A stretch of 21,301 bases of DNA, from assembly GCA_002291875.1 (NCBI GenBank), contig DBAV01000213.1:1-21301 (forward strand), given 5' to 3'. The stretch comes from Hyphomonadaceae bacterium UBA1001 (GTDB taxonomy: Bacteria; Pseudomonadota; Alphaproteobacteria; Caulobacterales; Aquidulcibacteraceae). Position 1 is the stretch's first letter; each line of letters starts with the position of its first letter. This document shows, piece after piece, positions 7,061 through 12,733 of the stretch. Made by a program: the position numbers and the translations under genes. The notes below the pieces were generated by a model, which searched no databases, was not told the DNA's origin, and saw only the letters and a list, made by a program, of their open reading frames with translations.

Positions 7061-7882
7061 TCAGCGGAAGAAGGACAGGATCACGCCGGCCGACGAGTTC
7101 GCGATCGACAGCGCCTGCGCGCCAAGCTGCTGCTTGACCTGCAGGGACTGCAGACGGGCGCTCTCGCGGGCCAGGTCGGCGTCGACGAGGTTGGAGATGC
7201 CACCCTCGAGCGAGTCCGAGATCTTGCCCAGGAAGTCACGCTGCACGCCCAGCGACTTCGACGCGGTGCCGAGGTTCGCAAGGCCCTGGTTTAGGTTGAT
7301 GATCGACGCCGACACCCGGGCCAGCGCCGCGGTGGCCAGCGACGAGCTGGTCACCGTTTCGGTCGCCAGCACGGTGACGTTGGCACCGCCCAGCGAGAAG
7401 TTCTGGGCCGACACGTTGATGGTGCCGCCCGTGGCATTCGACAGCGCCCGATAGGTCGTGGTCGAGCCATTGATCAGGTTCACGCCATTGAACGAAGCGT
7501 TGGACACCACGTTGGCCAGCTGCGTGCGGAGCGCCACGAAGTCGGCGTTGAACGCGTTGCGCTGGGTGGCGGTCAGCGTCGTGTCGGTGGCGGCCAGGGC
7601 CTTGGCCTTCATCTCGTTGAGCAGGTCGCCGATCGATTCACCCGCCGCGATGGCGACGTCGACCGTCGAGATGCCGCGATTCAGCGATTGCTGGGCCACG
7701 ACATTGGCCGAGATGATCGATTCCATGCCCTTCGCGATCGCGAAGGTGGCACCGTCGTCCTTGGCCGAATTGACCGCACGGCCCGTGTTGATCCGGTTCT
7801 GGACCTCGTTCAGCTCGACATTGGTGCGGTTCAGGTTCTGCAGGGCGACAAGCGCGCCCATGTTGGTGTTGACGCTGAGCAT
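7061..7882 (-). CDS. Flagellin B
   Basis: A 273-residue flagellin with the N-terminal NTNMGALVALQNLNRTN and QNRINTGRAVNSAKDDGATFAIA motifs and the C-terminal ISNLVDADLARESARLQSLQVKQQLGAQALSIAN block, ending LSFFR. The central region is short and Ser/Thr-rich, giving a D0/D1-type subunit close in length and layout to Caulobacter FljK/FljL-type flagellins. The ATG at 7882 has GGAG at 7893-7896. Upstream lie a strong sigma-54 promoter and an enhancer-like set of palindromes, so expression is probably late-class and checkpoint-controlled. Flagellin A downstream is a diverged paralogue; the two probably occupy different parts of the filament. The Ser/Thr-rich centre is a plausible glycosylation surface. 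Confidence 0.97.
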   Translation of the reverse strand: MLSVNTNMGALVALQNLNRTNVELNEVQNRINTGRAVNSAKDDGATFAIAKGMESIISANVVAQQSLNRGISTVDVAIAAGESIGDLLNEMKAKALAATDTTLTATQRNAFNADFVALRTQLANVVSNASFNGVNLINGSTTTYRALSNATGGTINVSAQNFSLGGANVTVLATETVTSSSLATAALARVSASIINLNQGLANLGTASKSLGVQRDFLGKISDSLEGGISNLVDADLARESARLQSLQVKQQLGAQALSIANSSAGVILSFFR

Positions 7883-7910
7883 TTCTGGCTCGCTCCGTTC
7901 TGGATGGCTC

Positions 7911-7943
7911 GGGGCGTTTTGCCCCTGCGGCCGTTTTGGCCAC
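7911..7943 (-). promoter_or_regulatory. Twin AAAAC-loop hairpins in flagellin B 5' leader
   Basis: On the minus strand GTGGCC-AAAAC-GGCCGC (7943-7927, one G-U pair) and GGGGC-AAAAC-GCCCC (7925-7911) follow one another, with the same loop in both. The sigma-54 promoter predicts an mRNA start near 7943, so the first hairpin would sit at the very 5' end. The position upstream of GGAG/ATG suggests control of mRNA stability or translation. Confidence 0.6.
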
Positions 7944-7953
7944 GCCCCCGTCC

Positions 7954-7969
7954 AGCATCGTGCGTGCCA
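7954..7969 (-). promoter_or_regulatory. Sigma-54 (-24/-12) promoter of flagellin B
   Basis: The minus strand reads TGGCACG-CACG-ATGCT, one mismatch from the RpoN consensus TGGCACG-N4-TTGCW, with the required GG and GC exactly 10 nt apart. The predicted start near 7943 gives a leader of about 61 nt. Flagellins in Caulobacter are transcribed by this sigma factor, so both motif and context agree. Confidence 0.82.
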
Positions 7970-8040
7970 GCCGCGTTAACCGCGCGCTCACCCTGCCCGG
8001 CCCGGCGCTGCCGCGCGGCGTGCGGACACGGCCTCTCGAC

Positions 8041-8099
8041 CCGGCAGGAAATGCCTGCCGGCACCGGGCAATTCCTGCCTGGCCGGCAAAACATGCCGG
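8041..8099. promoter_or_regulatory. Three tandem CCGGCA-N5-TGCC palindromes, candidate FlbD/ftr-type enhancer
   Basis: Three related sites occur: CCGGCA-GGAAA-TGCCTG (8041-8057), CGGGCA-ATTCC-TGCCTG (8065-8081) and CCGGCA-AAACA-TGCCGG (8083-8099). The first also sits in a perfect palindrome with 8-bp arms (8041-8061). They lie about 98 to 156 bp upstream of the predicted flagellin B start, the expected place for an NtrC-family activator. The third resembles the Caulobacter ftr element as I remember it (CGGC, AAA core, GC-G). Confidence 0.68.
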
Positions 8100-8404
8100 T
8101 CGGGCGGTGACCCCGCATCCGACAGCCCGCCAGGGGGTGACGGGACGGCACGGATGGCCCTCGGGGCGGCTCTGTTTTTCGGGAACCTGCGCCCTTCTGG
8201 ACGCAGCGCCGGGCCTTCGGCGCACCACCTTGGATGGGGGGCGCGTGGGCGGACGGCGAAGCCCGGAACGGGGCGCGGCGCACCTTCTGGGCGCCGGGAC
8301 GTTCTGTCCGGGGAAAAGCGTTGCAATGGTCGTGCCGCGCAGCACCACCCCTTCCGGGCGTGCGGCGGCGGCGCTAGAGCCGCGGGGGGCCTTTGGGACG
8401 CGCC
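8100..8404. other. Gap between flagellin enhancer and DoxX-like gene
   Basis: I find no convincing gene here. Open frames on both strands lack ribosome binding sites and protein-like composition. The last bases hold a GGGAC ribosome binding site for the following gene, and presumably its promoter, which I cannot define. Confidence 0.5.
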
Positions 8405-8890
8405 ATGATCCGCATCATCCTCAGCTGGGCCATCGCGATCCCGCTCGCGGCCTGGCTGCTGTTTGCCGCAGCCGAGAAGCTGACCGACGCCGAGAGTGCG
8501 CGCGCGGTGTTCGAGACGCTGAACGCGCGCACGGGCATCACGATCTTCGACCCGATGATGCGGTTCTATGTCGGTGTCATCGAGGGGCTGGGGGCGTTGC
8601 TGCTGCTGTTTCCCGCATCGCGCCGCTTTGCCGCGACCGTGTTGATGGCGCTGCTGGTGGTGGTGGTCGGGGTGCATTTCTCGCCCTTCCTCGGCACCGA
8701 GGTGCCGCTGACGCTGGAATGGGATGCCGGCAGCGACGCGCAGGCGCGCCTGCTGGCGTCGCTGATCGGCCTGATGGCGGTGATGCTGCTGCTTTTGGTG
8801 CATCCCAAATGGTCGGTGGCGTCGGTGCGCGACGACGCCGATGCCGGCACCGAGGCCCCGCGCGCCGACACCTTCCCCCCGCCCGGCTGA
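8405..8890 (+). CDS. DoxX-like small inner-membrane protein
   Basis: A 161-residue protein with four predicted membrane helices, at about residues 3-22, 54-72, 77-95 and 118-138, and an acidic, proline-ending cytoplasmic tail. The pattern FAAAEKLTD after the first helix, GVIEGLGALLLLFP in the second and a conserved histidine after the third (GVHFSPF) fits the DoxX-like family of four-helix proteins, whose biochemical role is mostly unsettled. The ATG at 8405 has GGGAC seven bases upstream; a TTG at 8393 would add four residues and is less likely. It stands alone between the flagellin regulatory region and a repeat array. Confidence in the gene is high; the family call is moderate. Confidence 0.7.
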   Translation: MIRIILSWAIAIPLAAWLLFAAAEKLTDAESARAVFETLNARTGITIFDPMMRFYVGVIEGLGALLLLFPASRRFAATVLMALLVVVVGVHFSPFLGTEVPLTLEWDAGSDAQARLLASLIGLMAVMLLLLVHPKWSVASVRDDADAGTEAPRADTFPPPG

Positions 8891-8920
8891 CCGCCGGGCC
8901 CGCAGACGTCGCCCGCGACT

Positions 8921-9476
8921 CCATCGGCGCGCTTCAAGACCGCGCCTCGGAGCCCGGGCTTCCAGGCCCGGAAAAGTCCCGCGACCAAGTCGGCCCGTTT
9001 CAAGACCGCGCCTCGGAGCCCGGGCTTCCAAGCCCGGAAAAATCCCGCGACCCCATCGGCGCGCTTCAAGACCGCGCCTGGAAGCGCGGGCTCCGGCTAC
9101 CGCCTTTTCGCCAAGTCGGAACTGTCAAAGCGTGCCCCCACGGAGCCCGGGCTTCCAGGCCCGGAAAAGTCCCGCGACCCCGTCGGCCCGCTTCAGGATC
9201 GCGCCTGGAAGCGCGGGCTCCGGCTACCGCCTTTTCGCCAAGTCGGAACTGTCAGAGCGGCCCCCCACGGAGCCCGGGCTTCCAAGCCCGGAGAAGTCCC
9301 GCGACCCCGTCGGCCCGCTTCAAGACCGCGCTTGGAAGCGCGGGCTCCGGCTACGGCCCTTTCGCCAGGTCGGAACTGTCAAAGCGTGCCCCCACGGAGC
9401 CCGGGCTTCCAGGCCCGGAAAAGTCCCGCGACCCAAACGGCCCGCTTCAAGACCGCGCCTGGAAGCGCGGGCTCCG
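8921..9476. repeat. Compound tandem array, 127-bp period, of alternating inverted REP-like elements
   Basis: Two modules alternate. Module A (about 65 bp) begins GGAGCCCGGGCTTCC and starts at 8949, 9015, 9142, 9269 and 9396. Module B (62 bp) begins GGAAGCGCGGGCTCCGG and starts at 9080, 9207, 9334 and, truncated, 9461. A partial A precedes at about 8921. The order is partial A, A, A, B, A, B, A, B, A, partial B. The start of A and the A-B junction are near-perfect inverted copies of a 20-bp GC-rich core, so hairpins alternate in orientation. The period is not a multiple of three and no frame persists, so it is non-coding. It fills the 678-bp gap between two genes. Confidence 0.93.
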
Positions 9477-9568
9477 AAGACCGCCGGCATTCACTGGCCC
9501 GATCCGTGCTGGGCCAACCGCGACCAGGGCGCGCGCGTTTCGAGGTGGGGCGCACCGACGGAGCCGCG

Positions 9569-10750
9569 ATGACGCCGCAGACACCCTATCCCGCCGACCT
9601 TCGGCCCCTGACCGCGCTGCGATTTGTCGCCGCGGCCTGGGTGCTGGCCTATCATTTCCGCGACCATCTGGGCGTGGGCCTCGGAGCCGCATCGGGCCTG
9701 GTGGCGCACGGCAATCTGGGCGTCGACCTGTTCTTTCTGCTGTCGGGCTTCATCCTGGCGCACGTCTATCTGGACGGTGTCGCCGCCGGCACCCACCGCC
9801 ATGCCGCCTTTTTGTGGAACCGCATCGCACGGGTCTGGCCGCTGCACGTCGCCACCCTTGCCGGCATGGTGATGCTGTGGATCGTGGGCAGCCGCACGGG
9901 CGCCGACTTTGACCCGGCCGCCTTCAATCCCGCCGATCTGCCCGCACACCTGCTGATGGTGCATGCGTGGGGCACCACCGAGACCGTGGGCTGGAACTTT
10001 CCCAGCTGGTCGATCAGCGCCGAGTGGGCCGCCTATCTGCTGTTTCCGCTGATCGCGGCCGGCGTGCTGGCCGTGTCGCGTCGCCCGGCGCTGGCGCTGG
10101 GCGCGGTGTCTGCCCTGATGGTGGCGGCGTATTTCGGCCTCGAGGCGCTCTATGGGCGGCCCTTTACCGAACTGACCGCGCAGGGTGGTGCGCTGCGCAT
10201 CCTGCCGACCTTTGCGCTGGGCGTGACGCTCTATGCCATCACCTGCGCGCGGGGCCTGCCGCCGGCCTTTGGCTGGCCGCTGGTCTGCGTGTCCGTGCTG
10301 TGGATCGTCGCGGTGACCCAGATGCACCTCGAGCCCCTGTGGGCGTGGCTTGGCCTGGCGGGCCTGGTGGTTGGCCTGGCCGAGGCCGCGCGCCGCGGGC
10401 AGGCGGGCTTTGCCGGCACGCCGGTCGCGCGGTATCTGGGCGAGATTTCCTACGCCATGTACATGACCCATCTGGCGGTCGACATCGTATGGTTCCGCCT
10501 GCTGGCCATGGCCGGTGTCGACGCGGCCCAGCCCGAGCCCGTGCGCATGGCCGCGGTGGTGGGCGCATGGCTGGCCACCATCGCAGTGTCGGTCGTCGCC
10601 TATGAGGCCATCGAGCGCCCCGCCCGGGTCTGGCTGCGTCGCCTGGGCGACCGGTGGTTCGCCCGCCCGGCCGCCCCCCCTGCTGCCCGCGGGCGACGAT
10701 CGGATTTCGGTGCGACATCCGGGCTGAACGCGGCGCAGGGCCCGGGGTGA
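9569..10750 (+). CDS. Membrane acyltransferase family 3 (OafA/YrhL type)
   Basis: A 393-residue integral membrane protein with about ten helices. Family-3 hallmarks are the R-x10-H motif (Arg18, His29 in ALRFVAAAWVLAYHF), GVDLFFLLSGF at 51-61 and SWSISAEW at 146-153. These enzymes move acetyl, succinyl or similar groups across the membrane onto O-antigen, exopolysaccharide, peptidoglycan or other glycans. The ATG at 9569 has GGAG five bases upstream; longer open frames upstream run into the repeat array and are not real. The C-terminal 30 residues are Arg/Ala/Gly-rich and extend past the last helix. No polysaccharide genes flank it, so the acceptor cannot be inferred. No SGNH domain is fused. 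Confidence 0.92.
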   Translation: MTPQTPYPADLRPLTALRFVAAAWVLAYHFRDHLGVGLGAASGLVAHGNLGVDLFFLLSGFILAHVYLDGVAAGTHRHAAFLWNRIARVWPLHVATLAGMVMLWIVGSRTGADFDPAAFNPADLPAHLLMVHAWGTTETVGWNFPSWSISAEWAAYLLFPLIAAGVLAVSRRPALALGAVSALMVAAYFGLEALYGRPFTELTAQGGALRILPTFALGVTLYAITCARGLPPAFGWPLVCVSVLWIVAVTQMHLEPLWAWLGLAGLVVGLAEAARRGQAGFAGTPVARYLGEISYAMYMTHLAVDIVWFRLLAMAGVDAAQPEPVRMAAVVGAWLATIAVSVVAYEAIERPARVWLRRLGDRWFARPAAPPAARGRRSDFGATSGLNAAQGPG

Positions 10751-10768
10751 GGGCCGTTGTTGCATTTC

Positions 10769-10830
10769 AAAAAAAGGGAACGTCATCCCGGAACGGCTGA
10801 GCGCAGCGAGGACGTGTCCGGGACCCATCC
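10769..10830 (-). terminator. Repeat-derived terminator of the LprI-like gene
   Basis: Read on the minus strand, the dispersed repeat folds through TCCCGGA and TCCGGGA arms and is followed within about ten bases by a run of seven T (10769-10775). This lies downstream of the LprI-like gene, which ends at 10946. A second inverted repeat copy lies between the gene and this structure. Confidence 0.5.
10781..10830 (+). repeat. Dispersed imperfect-palindrome repeat, copy 2
   Basis: Order of blocks: CGTCATCCCGG, GAGCGCAGCG, TCCGGGACCCATCC. It matches copy 1 (12-55, opposite strand) and copy 3 (10876-10915, opposite strand). Self-complementary CCCGGA/TCCGGG ends allow a stem-loop. Similar elements are common between genes in sphingomonads, caulobacters and rhizobia, from general knowledge. 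Confidence 0.7.
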
Positions 10831-10875
10831 ATCGCGTGTGAGGGGATGGCCGGGTAGACAGCAGCATGGTTGAGG

Positions 10876-10915
10876 GGATGGGCCCCGGTTCCCGCTGCGC
10901 GGGCCCGGGGTGACG
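10876..10915 (-). repeat. Dispersed imperfect-palindrome repeat, copy 3 (inverted)
   Basis: On the minus strand: CGTCACCCCGGG, CGCGCAGCGGG, CCGGGGCCCATCC. It faces copy 2 as an inverted pair, with short direct repeats of TGAGGGGATGG between and beside them (near 10841 and 10871). The pair fills the gap between the convergent acyltransferase and LprI-like genes. Confidence 0.65.
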
Positions 10916-10945
10916 GTCGTCTTGTTGTCAAAGGGCTCGGTTGGC

Positions 10946-11461
10946 CTAACCCACATTCCGATTCCAGTTGAAGAGCAGCAGGGCGCGGCGGGCGGTTTCG
11001 TCGCTCCAGCAGCTGGCCCCCTCCAGCCGTCCCATCGTACCGGTCTGGCCCGTGGCTTCGAGCGCCCCCCACAGGCCGCAGGTGCGCTCGCGCGAGGTCA
11101 GCCAGGCGCGCTGGGCCTGCTGCAGCGCGGTGCGCACGCGGCGCTCGGGGTTGCGCATCGCCACGACGTATTCGCGGTTCAGCACCTGGTCCCACGCTTC
11201 GGCCTCGCGGCCAAGGCAGCCGACCATGGCGGCGGTCGAGGCGGCGTCCGGGGCGTCGAGGCAAGGGCTGGAAATCTGGCCGATGCAGGTGTCGGGGCTT
11301 CGGTCCTCGGCCACCGCGCTTGCCAGGCAGGCGTCGAGGGTCGCCAGATCGGCGGCCGAAACCACCGCCGACCCACTGCCCGCAGCGTGGGCGGGCATCG
11401 GTGCCGTCACGGTCAGAGCAAGGACAAGGGCCGGGGCGGCCAGGAAGGGGATCAGCTGCAT
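10946..11461 (-). CDS. Secreted LprI-like (DUF1311) protein
   Basis: A 171-residue exported protein. Residues 1-26 form a signal peptide (hydrophobic core LAAPALVLALTVTAP, cleavage after AHA). The mature part holds three cysteine-bearing segments and the family pattern CLGREAEAWDQVLNREY, then LQQAQRAWLTSRERTC and a C-terminal Cys-Trp segment, as in the lysozyme-inhibitor LprI N-terminal domain (DUF1311). Proteins of this family are periplasmic or surface; lysozyme inhibition is shown for few, so the role here is uncertain. The ATG at 11461 is preceded by GGAG with an 8-nt gap. Six cysteines in the mature protein suggest disulfides. It is divergently oriented from the oxidoreductase gene, with a 130-bp shared upstream region in which I see no clear operator. 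Confidence 0.8.
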   Translation of the reverse strand: MQLIPFLAAPALVLALTVTAPMPAHAAGSGSAVVSAADLATLDACLASAVAEDRSPDTCIGQISSPCLDAPDAASTAAMVGCLGREAEAWDQVLNREYVVAMRNPERRVRTALQQAQRAWLTSRERTCGLWGALEATGQTGTMGRLEGASCWSDETARRALLLFNWNRNVG

Positions 11462-11591
11462 GGCCACATCTCCGAAGAGGTCGAGACGCCATTGGGTGGT
11501 CGCCCGCGCGCACAAGGTCAAGCGCCGGCCTTCCCGCCCGACGCCCGAGCCGCTAGTGCGCTGCGGCAGGACACCGGACGGCGAGGAATTG

Positions 11592-12623
11592 ATGGCCGGA
11601 AACTTCAGAGCCGACGCCGCGCGCGAATGGCGCCTGGCCCGTCGGCCCGAGGGCGAAATCGCGCAGGGCGACCTGGAACTGGTGACCGTGGCGCGCCCCC
11701 AACCCGGCGAGGGCGAGGTTCTGGTGCGCACGCTCTATCTGTCGCTCGACCCCACCAACCGAATCTGGATGAGCGATGCGGACGGCTACCTGCCGCCCGT
11801 GGGCATTGGCGAGGTCATGCGCGGCGGCTCGATCGGCGTGGTCGAAGAGAGCCGCAGCCCCGACCTGGCGCCCGGCACGCTGGTGATGCCCATGCTGGGC
11901 GGGTGGCGCGACTGGTTGACCACGCCGGCGGCCATGTGCCGGCCGATCCCGCGCATTCCGGGCTTTCCGGTCACCGGCTGGCTGTCGGTCGCGGGCCTGA
12001 CGGGTGTCACCGCCTATTATGGCATGGTCGAGATCGGCCAGCCCAAGGCCGGCGAGACGGTGGTGGTGTCCGCAGCCGCGGGCGCGGTGGGATCGGTGGC
12101 GGGCCAGCTGGCCAAGGCGGCGGGGGCGCGCGTCATCGGCATTGCCGGCGGACCCGAAAAGTGCGCGCGCGTGGTCGAGCGCTATGGCTTTGATGCCTGC
12201 ATCGACCATCGCGGCGCGGACGTGGCCGCGCGCCTTCGCACGCTGGCCCCCAACGGGGTCGACGTCAATTTCGAGAATGTCGGCGGCGCGGTGATGGACG
12301 CGGTGATCTCGCAGATGAATGTCGGCGCGCGCATGCCGCTGTGTGGCCTGATCTCGGGCTATAATGGCGGCAATCTGATGCCGGGGCCGGCGGATTTCGG
12401 TCGGGTGCTGATGAAGCGCATCACCATCAGCGGCTTCATCGTGATCGACTATCTGCCGAAATGGGCCGATGCGGCGGCCAGGCTTGCGGGCATGGCGCTC
12501 GAGGGGCGCCTGCGCTGGGATGACCATGTGGTCGACGGCCTCGAGAATGCTGCCGAGGCGGTGCGCCTGCTGTTCACCGGCGGCAACCAGGGCAAGCTGA
12601 TGGTGCGCGTCTCGCCCGAGTAA
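11592..12623 (+). CDS. NADP-dependent oxidoreductase, CurA/leukotriene B4 dehydrogenase-like MDR family
   Basis: A 343-residue zinc-independent medium-chain reductase. The N-terminal catalytic domain has LYLSLDPTNRIWMSD, characteristic of the CurA/PTGR1/YfmJ branch; the nucleotide-binding motif is AAAGAVGS at residues 161-168, followed by IGIAGGPEKCARVVERYGFDACIDHR and a C-terminal FENVGG segment typical of this branch. Zinc ligand cysteines of alcohol dehydrogenases are absent. The family reduces the double bond of alpha,beta-unsaturated aldehydes and ketones with NADPH, often as detoxification of lipid peroxidation products. The ATG at 11592 follows GAGG. It converges on katG across a strong hairpin terminator; both may serve oxidative stress defence but are separately transcribed. 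Confidence 0.93.
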   Translation: MAGNFRADAAREWRLARRPEGEIAQGDLELVTVARPQPGEGEVLVRTLYLSLDPTNRIWMSDADGYLPPVGIGEVMRGGSIGVVEESRSPDLAPGTLVMPMLGGWRDWLTTPAAMCRPIPRIPGFPVTGWLSVAGLTGVTAYYGMVEIGQPKAGETVVVSAAAGAVGSVAGQLAKAAGARVIGIAGGPEKCARVVERYGFDACIDHRGADVAARLRTLAPNGVDVNFENVGGAVMDAVISQMNVGARMPLCGLISGYNGGNLMPGPADFGRVLMKRITISGFIVIDYLPKWADAAARLAGMALEGRLRWDDHVVDGLENAAEAVRLLFTGGNQGKLMVRVSPE

Positions 12624-12683
12624 TCCCGCCAAGACCCGACAGCCCGAGCCTTGGGCCGCTGCCCGGAAACAGGCGGACATGCG

Positions 12684-12713
12684 AACGGCGCCGCGGGGTT
12701 TCGCGGCGCCGTT
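12684..12713. terminator. Strong bidirectional hairpin between oxidoreductase and katG
   Basis: A perfect 12-bp stem, AACGGCGCCGCG with its complement, around the 6-nt loop GGGTTT. It sits between two convergent stop codons (12623 and 12734). No T run follows on either strand, so termination may be Rho-assisted, or the hairpin may protect 3' ends. Confidence 0.72.
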
Positions 12714-12733
12714 GCGTGTTCAGGGACGGCGGA

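Noticed and set aside
8921..9476. CRISPR array.
   Set aside because: Modules abut and recur with the same inter-repeat sequence; there are no unique spacers and no cas genes.
7936..9912. Long plus-strand frames through the 8.9-9.5 kb array, coding for repetitive Arg/Pro/Ser-rich proteins.
   Set aside because: The 127-bp period is not a multiple of three, so repeats shift frame each time. No ribosome binding site or consistent product exists.
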